A stretch of DNA of 64,000 nt from Terrirhizobium terrae (GTDB taxonomy: Bacteria; Pseudomonadota; Alphaproteobacteria; Rhizobiales; Rhizobiaceae), in NCBI RefSeq assembly GCF_030323265.1, contig NZ_CP104992.1:4067501-4131500 (forward strand), in the 5' to 3' direction. Below the pieces are notes generated by a model, which searched no databases, was not told the DNA's origin, and saw only the letters and a list, made by a program, of their open reading frames with translations. Both the position numbers and the translations under genes were made by a program. Shown one piece after another: positions 11,774 through 20,096 of the stretch. Numbering within the stretch: the first letter of the stretch is position 1; each line of letters starts with the position of its first letter.

Positions 11774-12858
11774 GTGAGCAAGAGAGGCGACGACGCCGTC
11801 GTCGATATCAGTGACGTCGAAGTAATCGCGCCGAATTTCAAGCGGCGCCTTTCCGGCGTCACCTCGACCATCATCCAGCTCGTTCCGGTCCAGCGTGCCC
11901 TTGGCTACAAGGTGGCAGCGCTTGGGCCGGGCTTGCCGTCGAGCATTCCCCATATCCGTTTTCGCGACCTCCTGCGCTGCTGGAAAGCACCGCGGGGCAG
12001 GCGCGTGCGCATCTGGCATGCCCGCCGCAACCTCGAAATGCTGCCGGCGATCTTCCTGCGCGACGTCTTGCGGATGAAGCTGAAGATCGCCTTCACCTCC
12101 GCCTCCCAGCGCAAGCATACGGGCTGGACGAAATGGCTGATCTCGAACATGGACGCGGTGATCGCCACCAGCAGCCGCACATCGGGTTATCTGACCGTGC
12201 CGAACACCGTCATCCTTCACGGGATCGACACTGAACGCTTTGCACCTGCGCCGGATAAGGCTGAAGCAAAGCGCGCCCGCGCGCTGCCCGCTGATCGCAA
12301 GATCGTCGGCTGCTTCGGCCGCGTCCGTCACCAGAAGGGCACCGACCTCTTCGTCGACGCGATGATGGAAATCCTGCCGGCCCGGCCCGACTGGATCGCC
12401 ATCGTCGCCGGCCGCGCCACCGGCCCGCATGTCGATTTTGAAAAGGGCCTGATCGAAAAAATCGCCAAGGCCGGCCTCGCCGATCGCATTCGCTTCGTCG
12501 GTGAACACACCAATATCAACGACTGGTACCGCGCACTCGACCTGTTCGTCGCCCCCAGCGCTGGGAAGGATTTGGCTTGACGCCGCTGGAAGCGATGGCA
12601 AGCGCCGTCCCGGTAGTCGCCACCGATGTCGGTGCCTTTTCCGAACTCGTTGTCACCGGTAAGGAGGAAACCGGTGTCATCATCGCACGCGACGATCTCG
12701 ACGCGATGAAGACTGCGACAGCGACGATGATGGATGACGAGGCCCGCCGGCTGAACGCCTCGGCCTGCGCTCTGCGCCATGCGCGCACGCGGTTTTCCAT
12801 CGCCAACGAGGCCGACGCCCTGGGTCGCGTCTACGAAAGCCTGATGGCGACCGCTTAA
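11774..12858 (+). pseudogene. lpcC: LpcC-like LPS core mannosyltransferase (GT4), frame broken at about 12556
   Basis: The protein (GTG start 11774) begins with DISDVEVIAPNFKRRLSGVTS, strongly reminiscent of rhizobial LpcC, which adds mannose to the Kdo region of the LPS core. GT4 landmarks are NTVILHGIDTERF, VGCFGRVRHQKGTDLFVDAM and, after the break, GLTPLEAMASAVPVVATDVGAF. The frame stops falsely at APSAGKDLA. Adding one C to the CCCCC run at 12552-12556 gives APQRWEGFGLTPLEAMA, the expected nucleotide-sugar motif, and a 361-residue protein. This is therefore a probable homopolymer error. It follows greA by 6 bases and is followed by a GT8 gene, starting an LPS glycosyltransferase group. 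Confidence 0.85.
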
Positions 12859-12890
12859 AGACAATCCCAGGACACAGAATCCTCCACCCC

Positions 12891-13721
12891 ATGACAATGA
12901 CCCTCGCTTGCGCCATCGATCGCAACTACACCGAACTTGCCGGCGTGATGCTGCATTCGGTACGCATCAACGGCGATATTCCCCATGTCCCTCTTTGCGT
13001 GCTTGGCGACGGGCTGAAGCCGATCGACAAGAAAAGGCTGGAGATCTGCGCCGGCCGCAAGATCAAGTTCATCGACCTGACCGACGAGATGATCGCCAGA
13101 TTCGCCGGCTTCCGGACAAACGCCAACTGGAGCCGCGCCATCTACGGCCGCCTGATCCTGCCGGACCTTTTGGACGCCGACGTCACCCGCCTCGTCTATC
13201 TCGATGCCGATACGATGGCGAAGAAAAGCATCCGCCCGCTTTTCGAGATGGATCTCGGCGGAGCGATCGCAGCCGCCGTCGGCGGCTCCCTGCCCCGCAT
13301 GAACGCGTCCATCGGTCGGCCCGCAGACAGATTTTACTTCAACTCAGGCGTTCTCGTTCTCGAGCTTGAAAAGTATCGGACCGAAAAACTGGGCGACCGG
13401 GCGCTGGAAATCGTCAGGAACAACAACCTGCGCTTCCCGGATCAGGATGCGTTGAACCTCGTGATCGACGGGCGTGTAGTGCCGCTCGACCGCAGCTGGA
13501 ACGAGGAATTGGCCGCAGGTAGCGATACGGCGGCGATCATCCATTTCACCCATGCCAAGCCCAATACGACCAGATGCAAACATCCGGAAAAAGAGCTTTT
13601 CCTCGAATACCGACGTGACACGCCGTGGGCCAATAAGCGGTTGAAGACCAAGCTCGACAAACGCTGGCGCAAGTTCAAGCATTCGCTGCATCGCCGCTGG
13701 AAAGCCGTTGCCGGCGGCTGA
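12891..13721 (+). CDS. Glycosyltransferase family 8 protein
   Basis: The 276-residue protein begins MTMTLACAIDRNYTELAGVM, the N-terminal strand pattern of GT8 enzymes. It has the metal and nucleotide-sugar DXD motif in LVYLDADTM (about residues 102-110), FNSGVLVLEL, and FPDQDALNLVIDGRVVPLD. The C-terminus is strongly basic (KRLKTKLDKRWRKFKHSLHRR), consistent with membrane association. GT8 enzymes add galactose or glucose to LPS cores. It lies 32 bases after the LpcC-like gene on the same strand and ends face to face with the next, convergent glycosyltransferase with no gap between them. Acceptor and donor are not determinable. Confidence 0.88.
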   Translation: MTMTLACAIDRNYTELAGVMLHSVRINGDIPHVPLCVLGDGLKPIDKKRLEICAGRKIKFIDLTDEMIARFAGFRTNANWSRAIYGRLILPDLLDADVTRLVYLDADTMAKKSIRPLFEMDLGGAIAAAVGGSLPRMNASIGRPADRFYFNSGVLVLELEKYRTEKLGDRALEIVRNNNLRFPDQDALNLVIDGRVVPLDRSWNEELAAGSDTAAIIHFTHAKPNTTRCKHPEKELFLEYRRDTPWANKRLKTKLDKRWRKFKHSLHRRWKAVAGG

Positions 13722-14747
13722 TCAGGCACGCTTCCGGGTCATCAGATCCAGGTAGGCATCGCAGATCGCCTGTTCGGAAAACTGCGCCATCAGCGTGCGA
13801 CGGCCGCCCTCGGCAAGCGAGCGGGCCAGTTGAGAATCCGAGAGGATCTGCGCAATGGCAGCGGCAAAGCCGGCGGCATCGTCGATATCGACCAGCAGAC
13901 CGTTCTCGCCATCGCGCATGAACCAGACGGGACCTTCAGATCGGGACGAGACGACCGGTTTGTCTTGCGCCCACGCTTCCAGGATCACGTTGCCGAGCGG
14001 CTCGTGGTTGGAGGGCATGATGAAGATGTCGGCGGCGGCGACGTGCGGACGGGCGTCCTGCTGCCAGCCGAGAAAGCGGGTCCGGTCGAAAATGCCGCGC
14101 TCCCTCGCCTGCGCTTCCAGCGCCTCGCGCTCCTCGCCCTCGCCGGCCAGCCACAGCCAGATATCGGGAAGCCTCGCCACGGCATCGATCAGCGTATGAA
14201 AGCCCTTGCGCTTGACGAAGCGTCCCATCGACATCACGAGCGGCACATCGGCCGGCGTGTCGAAGGCGGCACGATCGATCGGCGCGACCTTCTCGGTATT
14301 GGTGAAGTTGGAAATCACCTCGACGCGCCGGTCCCAGCCGAGCTTGCGCACCTGATCGGCAATGCCCGGCGTGTTGCAGACGATGACATCGGTATTGCGG
14401 AAATAGGTGAGCCGCAGCGGATAGTCGCCGAGCCGCGAGATCTTGATGCAGCCGTCATAGGCCGGCATCAGTTCGCTGGCGCGCGGCGCCCAGGCCATGA
14501 TCGCATCCGGCCTTTCCGCCTTCGCCATCCGCATCACCTTCATGGGCAGGAGCACGCGATCGAGCGACAGGTTGCGAAAATGGCTCTCGACGATGCGGCT
14601 CACACCGTCGATATCCTTCCTCCATGACCGGTCAGGACGGATGACGCTGATCTGCTCGATATCCCGGCGAGCAAAGGCGTTGACGAGATGGGTGAAGAAC
14701 CGCTCGGCTCCGCCATCCTTGCCGAAATGGAAGTGCATCACCTTCAT
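13722..14747 (-). CDS. Glycosyltransferase family 4 protein (LPS core type), copy A
   Basis: The 341-residue GT-B enzyme starts MKVMHFHFGKDGGAERFFTH; the GGAERFF motif is usual for GT4 enzymes acting on LPS core. Other landmarks are ISRLGDYPLR, MSMGRFVKRKGFHTLI (donor-domain start) and MPSNHEPLGNVILEAWAQDKPVVSS, the EX7E region with E-P-L-G-N-V-I-L-E. The end of the upstream paralogue overlaps this start by 4 bases (ATGA), so the two are translationally coupled. It is clearly homologous to copy B along its whole length: a tandem duplication that has diverged. Donor sugar unknown. Confidence 0.88.
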   Translation of the reverse strand: MKVMHFHFGKDGGAERFFTHLVNAFARRDIEQISVIRPDRSWRKDIDGVSRIVESHFRNLSLDRVLLPMKVMRMAKAERPDAIMAWAPRASELMPAYDGCIKISRLGDYPLRLTYFRNTDVIVCNTPGIADQVRKLGWDRRVEVISNFTNTEKVAPIDRAAFDTPADVPLVMSMGRFVKRKGFHTLIDAVARLPDIWLWLAGEGEEREALEAQARERGIFDRTRFLGWQQDARPHVAAADIFIMPSNHEPLGNVILEAWAQDKPVVSSRSEGPVWFMRDGENGLLVDIDDAAGFAAAIAQILSDSQLARSLAEGGRRTLMAQFSEQAICDAYLDLMTRKRA

Positions 14748-15775
14748 GGCGCGGCCGAACCGGTTTCGAACAGCCGCATATAGGTGCGCGCGATCACCTC
14801 TTCGGAAAAACGTTCGTCGAGCGTGCGGCGTCCGCCTTCGACAAGCCGCGCCCGCAGGTCGGAATCGTTGCGTAACCGGCCGAGCGCCGTCGCGAGCCCG
14901 TCGGCATCGCCGCAATCGACCATCAGCGCATCCGTCTCGTCCGTCATTACCCAGGACGGGCCTTCCGCCCGGGTCGAGACGGTCGGCTTGCCGGCACCCC
15001 AGCCTTCGAAACAGACATTGCCGAGGGGCTCGTGCAGCGAGGTTACCGTGAAAGCGTCGGCAGCGGCGAGATAGGCATAGGCGTCACTGCGCCAGCCCGG
15101 GAAACGGACGCGGTCGGCCATGCCGAGCTCCGTCACCAGCGCCTGCAGGCTTTCCTTCTCCGGTCCGTCGCCGAGCAGCCAGAGATAGGCGCCATCGAGC
15201 TTATGGACCGCGCGGATCAGGCTGTCGAAACCCTTGCGCTTGACGAACCGGCCCATACCGATGACGACGAAGGCGTCGTCCGGCGTATCGAGCACCGAGC
15301 GCTCGATCGGCGCTCCGGCCTTGGCACGGGTGAAGTTGGGAATGACCTCGACGCCGCGCGTCCAGCCCAGCTCGCGGACCTTGGAGGCGATGTCGGGCGT
15401 GATGCAGATGAGCGTCTGCGAGTTCGTGTAATAACCGAGATGTTCCGGATAGTCGCCGAGACGAGAGAGCCGCCGCGCCGGCTGGTAGTCCGGCATGAAA
15501 CGGCTGGCACGCAGCTGCCAGGACATGATCACGTCCGGCTTGAACTCGGCGAGGATGCGCTTCATCCTGGCCGAGAGGATGAAGCGCGACAGCGAAATGC
15601 GCCGGAACACGCCCTCGTAGACAATGCCCTGTTTCTCGATGTCCTTGCGCCAGCTGCGATCAGGGCGGATCAGCATACGCTGCTCGACGCCACGGTCACC
15701 GAGCGCGTTGACGAGGTTGACGAAAAAACGCTCCGCGCCGCCGTCGGTGCCGAAATGGATATGCATGACTTTCAT
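14744..15775 (-). CDS. Glycosyltransferase family 4 protein (LPS core type), copy B
   Basis: The 343-residue paralogue of the downstream gene starts MKVMHIHFGTDGGAERFFVN. Shared blocks are RPDRSWRKDIE, SRLGDYPEHLGYYTN, IGMGRFVKRKGFDSLI and SLHEPLGNVCFEGWGAGKPTVST. The start follows GAGGCTGCC. It lies 20 bases after the family 2 glycosyltransferase and overlaps copy A by 4 bases, so the three reverse-strand genes look like one operon acting on a common LPS core. Which sugars are added cannot be read from the sequence. Confidence 0.88.
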   Translation of the reverse strand: MKVMHIHFGTDGGAERFFVNLVNALGDRGVEQRMLIRPDRSWRKDIEKQGIVYEGVFRRISLSRFILSARMKRILAEFKPDVIMSWQLRASRFMPDYQPARRLSRLGDYPEHLGYYTNSQTLICITPDIASKVRELGWTRGVEVIPNFTRAKAGAPIERSVLDTPDDAFVVIGMGRFVKRKGFDSLIRAVHKLDGAYLWLLGDGPEKESLQALVTELGMADRVRFPGWRSDAYAYLAAADAFTVTSLHEPLGNVCFEGWGAGKPTVSTRAEGPSWVMTDETDALMVDCGDADGLATALGRLRNDSDLRARLVEGGRRTLDERFSEEVIARTYMRLFETGSAAP

Positions 15776-15795
15776 GGCAGCCTCGGGTCCGTGTC

Positions 15796-16605
15796 TCAGT
15801 GATTGACGGCGTCGTCCTGGTTTGGCCTGTCCTTCAGTGCCGTGCGCTGAAACAGCTTGGCCTGGGTCAGGAAGGAATAGACACCACCGGTCATCGCCTC
15901 GATAAAGCCCGACACGCCGCAGCGCCACAGGCCGTTCTTGAAATAGAGCCGCAGGAAATAGGCCCAGGGCGAAAATATCAGCTTGAGCGTGCTCGGCTTC
16001 TTGCCGGCGGCGAATTGCTGGTCGGCCTTCAGCGTCGAATACTTGTTTTCCTTGAGAATCTGCTCGTCGATGATCAGCGGCCGGAAATGCAGGAGCGATC
16101 CCGTCGCGGCATTGTCCACCCGTCCATCGGGGACGATGCCTTCATGCACCGCCTGGGAGAGATCGTAGCGCCCCTGCCCTTGCGGATCAGGCGAAGGTTC
16201 TTGCGTTCCTTCACATGCGCCGGCGTGTAGCCGAAGCCGATCAGATAGGGACGCCGCGCGACGCGCCAGCCGACGACCTCTTCGGGCGCCTTGATCAGCT
16301 CGGGCAACAAGGCCCTCAGGTCGCGGTCGAGCCGCTCGTCGGAATCGATATTGAGGCACCAGGGCTGGCTGCATTGCTCCAGCGCGAATTGTTTCTGCCC
16401 GGCATAGCCACGCCATTTCTCCTCGATCAGCCGGATCGGCCAGCCTTTATCGGCATAGGAGCGGATCAGATCGAGCGTGCCGTCCGTCGAGCCCGAGATC
16501 GACAAGCACGATCTCGGAGAGATCAGCGAGGCTCTCGATGCAATTGGCGAGATAGGCCTCTTCATTCTGGCAGATGATGAAGGCCGAGATCGGGAGCCTG
16601 GACAT
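15796..16605 (-). pseudogene. Glycosyltransferase family 2 protein (LgtF/WaaE-like), frame broken twice
   Basis: The gene starts MSRLPISAFIICQNEEAYLA at 16605, a GT2 N-terminus. The first break is at GAGATC 16495-16500: removing one base turns LVDLGLDGR into LVDSGSTDGT, the GT2 nucleotide-binding motif. The frame then carries WCLNIDSDERLD (DXD) and VGWRVARRPYLIGF. A second break near 16175-16180, one base missing in a short C run, leads to GQGRYDLSQAVHEGIVPDG and the C-terminal part, including SPWAYFLRLYFKNGLWRCGVSG. The corrected length is 269 residues, usual for LgtF/WaaE-like LPS core glucosyltransferases. It is the first gene of the reverse-strand LPS operon. Confidence 0.83.
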
Positions 16606-16617
16606 GGTCCGCCTCCT

Positions 16618-17085
16618 TTAAACTTCCACGAGGCCGAGCTGCTTGACCTGGCGGATGGTCAGCATGGTGCGGACCGTGTCCACATGCTCGTCGGCGGTCA
16701 GGACCTCGATGACGAAATCCTGGAATTTCGTCAGGTTCTCGGCCGTGCAGCGCAGGATGAAGTCGCTGTCGCCATTGACCATCCAGGCCTCGCGCACCAG
16801 CGGCCATTGCTGCATTCTGGAGGCAAAGCCTTTGAGATCGGCATCCGACTGGCGCTTCAGCCCGACCATGCAGAAGGCGACGAGATCGAAGCCGAGCTTC
16901 GGCCCGTTCAGGAGAGCATGATAGCCCTCGATTATGCCCGCTTCCTCCAGCTTGCGGACGCGCCGCAGGCAGGGTGGCGCGGAAATCCCCACGCGTTCGG
17001 CAAGTTCCACATTCGTGATACGGCCGTCCCGCTGGAGCTCCCTCAATATCTTGATGTCAATGGCGTCGAGATCGGCCTGGAGCAC
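16618..17085 (-). CDS. Lrp/AsnC-family transcriptional regulator
   Basis: The 155-residue protein starts with GTG at 17085 (MLQADLDAIDIKILRELQ). The N-terminal helix-turn-helix contains DGRITNVELAERVGISAPPCLRRVRKLEEAGIIEGYHALL, the classic Lrp/AsnC pattern. The C-terminal RAM domain follows (AFCMVGLKRQSDADLKGF, VREAWMVNGDSDFILRC, HVDTVRTMLTIRQVK). Such proteins usually sense amino acids and form octamers. It is divergent from trxB across 243 bases, and only 12 bases separate its stop from the GT2 start on the same strand. Confidence 0.93.
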   Translation of the reverse strand: MLQADLDAIDIKILRELQRDGRITNVELAERVGISAPPCLRRVRKLEEAGIIEGYHALLNGPKLGFDLVAFCMVGLKRQSDADLKGFASRMQQWPLVREAWMVNGDSDFILRCTAENLTKFQDFVIEVLTADEHVDTVRTMLTIRQVKQLGLVEV

Positions 17086-17328
17086 GGTATTCCCCTATGA
17101 ATGGGAAGGCTTTTAATCGAAACCTCGTTTAACGCAAGGCGCAAGCGAATGCACTCGGCTTCCCGCCGTTTTCAGGCTGTTGCGTCCAACTGTCCTGTTA
17201 CTAATGCAAACCTGCCCTTGCACTACCGCATGGATCGACATTACATGGTCTGCAAAAAGCGGCAGAGCGGGAAAGGCCTTCCTATATTGGGTGCGAACGT
17301 TCTGACCGATCCTTGAAAGGAAGTCTTC

Positions 17329-18303
17329 ATGTCCGCCCGTCACACGGAAGTGCTGATCATCGGTTCTGGCCCCGCCGGCTACACGGCAGCCATCTACGCA
17401 GCCCGCGCCATGCTGAAGCCGGTCTTGATCGCCGGCATGGAACAGGGCGGTCAGCTGATGATCACCACCGATGTCGAAAATTATCCAGGCTTCGGCGACC
17501 CGATCCAGGGTCCCTGGCTGATGGAGCAGATGCTCAAGCAGGCGACCCATGTCGGCGCCGAGATCGTCAACGACCTCGTCACCGAAGTCGAGACAACGAG
17601 CCGCCCCTTCACCATCCGCACCGATTCGGGTGCTGTCTGGACCGCCGACACGATCATCATTTCCACCGGCGCCAAGGCGAAGTGGCTCGGCATCGAGAGC
17701 GAACAGCATTTCCAAGGGTTCGGCGTTTCGGCCTGCGCGACCTGCGACGGCTTCTTCTATCGCAACAAGGACGTCATCGTCGTTGGTGGTGGCAACTCCG
17801 CCGTCGAGGAAGCGCTCTATCTGTCGAATATCGCCAAGACCGTCACCGTCGTTCATCGCCGTGACGAATTCCGCTCGGAAAAGATCCTGCGCGAACGCCT
17901 CTTCCAGCGAGAAAACGTCAAGGTGCTGTGGAATACCGAGATCCACGAGATCACCGGCAAGCCCGCCAAGCCGCCGCTTCCGCCATCGGTGGAAGGCGTC
18001 AAGCTGCGCAACACCTTGAGCGGCGCGATCACCGAGCAGCCGATCGACGGCGTGTTCGTGGCCATCGGCCATGCTCCGGCCACCGAGCTGTTCAAGGACA
18101 AGCTCAGGATGAAGACCGGCGGCTACCTCTGGACAGCGCCGGATTCGACCGCAACCGACGTGCCCGGCATCTTTGCCGCCGGTGACGTGACCGACGACAC
18201 ATTCAGGCAGGCGATCACCGCCGCCGGCATGGGCTGCATGGCAGCCCTCGAAGCGGAACGCTATCTCGCCGGCATCCAGCCAGTTGCCATAGCAGCGGAG
18301 TAA
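17329..18303 (+). CDS. trxB: Thioredoxin reductase (NADPH)
   Basis: TrxB passes electrons from NADPH through FAD to thioredoxin. The 324-residue protein has the FAD motif IIGSGPAGYTAAIYAARA (about 10-27), the redox-active CATC (Cys136 and Cys139, in SACATCDGFFY), the NADPH motif VVGGGNSAVEEALYLS with the HRRDEFR segment, and the second FAD motif PGIFAAGDVTDDTFRQAITAAGMGCMAAL. Length is normal. It is preceded by GAAAGGAAGTCTTC, a good ribosome site, and is followed 2 bases later by the LysR gene, so trxB and lsrB form an operon. Confidence 0.96.
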   Translation: MSARHTEVLIIGSGPAGYTAAIYAARAMLKPVLIAGMEQGGQLMITTDVENYPGFGDPIQGPWLMEQMLKQATHVGAEIVNDLVTEVETTSRPFTIRTDSGAVWTADTIIISTGAKAKWLGIESEQHFQGFGVSACATCDGFFYRNKDVIVVGGGNSAVEEALYLSNIAKTVTVVHRRDEFRSEKILRERLFQRENVKVLWNTEIHEITGKPAKPPLPPSVEGVKLRNTLSGAITEQPIDGVFVAIGHAPATELFKDKLRMKTGGYLWTAPDSTATDVPGIFAAGDVTDDTFRQAITAAGMGCMAALEAERYLAGIQPVAIAAE

Positions 18304-18305
18304 GC

Positions 18306-19208
18306 ATGGGCGTTCCTCTCGACTGGGATAAATTGCGCATTTTTCATGCGGCGGCGGAGGCTGGCTCCTTCACCCATGCCGCAGATAAACTGCATCTCTC
18401 CCAGTCGGCGATCAGTCGCCAGGTCAGCGCGCTTGAACAGGACGTGGGCGTCAAGCTGTTTCACCGCCATGCCCGCGGCCTGATCCTGACCGAACAGGGC
18501 GAATTGCTCTACAGAACCGCCCATGATGTTCTGCTGAAGCTGGAAACCGTCAAGGTCCAGCTCACCGAGACGACCGACAAGCCATCCGGCAAGCTGCGTG
18601 TAACCACAACCGTCGGTCTCGGCCAGGGCTGGCTGACCGACAAGGTGCAGGAATTCCTGCAGCTCTATCCGGAAATGTCGATCCAGCTGATCCTCGACAA
18701 CGAGGAAGTCGACGTCAATATGCGCCATGCGGATTGCGCGATCCGGCTTCGCCAGCCGCAGCAATCGGACCTGATCCAGCGCAAGCTCTTTACCGTGCAT
18801 ATGCACGTCTATGCGGCACCCTCCTATATCAACCGCTTCGGTGAGCCGCAGACGATCGACGATCTCGACAACCATCGCATCATCACCTTCGGTGAACCGG
18901 CGCCGAACTACCTGCTCGACGTCAACTGGTTGGAATATGCCGGCCGCTCGTCCGATAATGCCCGCACGCCGCATCTGCAGATCAACAGCCAGACGTCTAT
19001 CAAGCGCGCCTGCCTTCTCGGCATCGGCATTGCCTGCCTGCCAGACTATATCGTCGGCCGCGACCCAGGCCTGATCCAGCTCGCCATAAACGCCGATATT
19101 CCGTCTTTCGATACCTATTTCTGCTATCCGGACGAAATGAAGAATGCGGCGAAGCTGAAAGTCTTCCGTGATTTCATCGTCGGCAAGGCGCGCAACTGGA
19201 GTTTCTGA
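18306..19208 (+). CDS. lsrB: LysR-family regulator LsrB/VtlR
   Basis: The 300-residue LysR protein begins with DWDKLRIFHAAAEAGSFTHAADKLHLSQSAISRQVSALEQ (helix-turn-helix, about residues 6-45), followed by the effector-binding domain. Its position directly after trxB and before two AbcR-like sRNAs matches the rhizobial LsrB/VtlR locus. Orthologues control virulence or symbiosis, LPS and redox functions and activate an abcR sRNA. Cysteines at 144, 236, 244 and 273 could support the redox sensing proposed for LsrB; that is inference. The frame is intact. Confidence 0.9.
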   Translation: MGVPLDWDKLRIFHAAAEAGSFTHAADKLHLSQSAISRQVSALEQDVGVKLFHRHARGLILTEQGELLYRTAHDVLLKLETVKVQLTETTDKPSGKLRVTTTVGLGQGWLTDKVQEFLQLYPEMSIQLILDNEEVDVNMRHADCAIRLRQPQQSDLIQRKLFTVHMHVYAAPSYINRFGEPQTIDDLDNHRIITFGEPAPNYLLDVNWLEYAGRSSDNARTPHLQINSQTSIKRACLLGIGIACLPDYIVGRDPGLIQLAINADIPSFDTYFCYPDEMKNAAKLKVFRDFIVGKARNWSF

Positions 19209-19352
19209 TATATTTCAGAGACTTAAAGACCACCAAAAGAATCACGCGCGGCAATTATGCAGGTTTTAAGACACCAGCCTTGCACACATCGCATGGCTGG
19301 CCTGCACAAAATAAGATTGCGCGATGCACAAAAAACCACCATATCGCACTCA

Positions 19353-19469
19353 GCTGATGCACACGGTGGCTTTCCTCCCAGTTCCACCGCACCAGCTGTT
19401 CCCCTCTGGAGGTTTTTTGACCTTCACACTTAAAAGGGCCCTGGAGCGATCCGGTGGCCCTCTTTTTTT
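19353..19469 (+). ncRNA. abcR1: AbcR-like trans-acting sRNA, first copy
   Basis: An sRNA of about 117 bases is predicted between lsrB and an ArsR-like gene. It has a 5' hairpin (GGTGG at 19365 pairing with CCACC near 19384), a single-stranded CU-rich anti-Shine-Dalgarno block, TTCCCCTCTGGAGGTT (about 19399-19414), and a terminator hairpin with AGGGCC and GGCCCT arms (19435-19461) followed by seven T. The possible promoter is TTGCGC (19317-19322), an 18-base spacer and ATATCG. A near-identical block recurs 220 bases downstream. Tandem AbcR (alpha-r15) sRNAs beside lsrB are known in rhizobia. They act with Hfq to repress ABC-transporter mRNAs. The 5' end is estimated. Confidence 0.85.
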
Positions 19470-19577
19470 GCCTGAACTCCACCCCGGTTACAATTGAGAC
19501 GTAGGGCATTACAAAAGTAACGTTCAATATCCTATCCGGCCCTTGTCGTCCGGAACATGCGAGCCCATATTCATAAT

Positions 19578-19687
19578 CAGCTAGCGCCACTTGTGGCTTC
19601 CCCGCCACCGCGCTGGCTGTTCCCCTCTGGAGGTTATCGACCTTCACACCTGACGGGCCGCGGAGAAATCCGCTGGCCCGATTTTTT
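19578..19687 (+). ncRNA. abcR2: AbcR-like trans-acting sRNA, second copy
   Basis: The second sRNA repeats the architecture of the first: a 5' hairpin (GTGGC...GCCAC near 19592-19608), the same CU-rich block TTCCCCTCTGGAGGTT (19620-19635), GACCTTCACAC, and a terminator whose stem CGGGCCGCGGA pairs with TCCGCtGGCCCG around a GAAA tetraloop, ending in ATTTTTT. The promoter may be CTTGTC (19542), 18 bases, CATATT. Both copies share about 20 identical bases around the anti-Shine-Dalgarno block, but their 5' stems and terminators differ in sequence while keeping the fold. That covariation supports real RNA genes. Confidence 0.85.
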
Positions 19688-19739
19688 GCCTCTTTAAATC
19701 GAGAAATTCCGATCTACATATCGTCTGGAGGCGATTTAG

Positions 19740-20041
19740 ATGACTATCGATAAAACGGAAATTCTGAAGGCACTGGCTCACCCGATAAGGATCTCGTTCC
19801 TGGAATGGATGCGCGAACCCGAGCGGCATTTCAGCGACCAGGCCCACCCCTGGAAATGGGCATTTGCGCCAAGCAATTCGAAAAGAGATGTGGTCTCTCC
19901 CAGTCCACCGTCTCCTCGCATCTGGCGGCCCTTGAAAAGGCTGGCCTGCTGAAATCGGACCGTGTCGGCCAATGGGCCTTCTATTCCCGCAACGAGGATA
20001 CGATCGCAACCTTCCTGACCGAGCTCAGATCGACGCTCTGA
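19740..20041 (+). pseudogene. ArsR-like winged-helix regulator, frame broken at about 19850
   Basis: The gene starts MTIDKTEILKALAHPIRISFLEWMREPERHFSDQ after TCTGGAGG. The frame then fails at the CCCC run 19847-19850. One added C continues it as EMGICAKQFEKRCGLSQSTVSSHLAALEKAGLLKSDRVGQW, the helix-turn-helix, to LTELRSTL, giving 100 residues. This is an ArsR-type repressor with cysteines in the DNA-binding half (GICAK, KRCGL). It sits 55 bases upstream of an Old Yellow Enzyme gene and probably regulates it. The break is most likely a homopolymer error. Confidence 0.78.
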
Positions 20042-20096
20042 TCAGGCCTCCTCCTCAACGTCACCCTCCCCAAGCCAAAGGCAAAAGGACCCTGCA

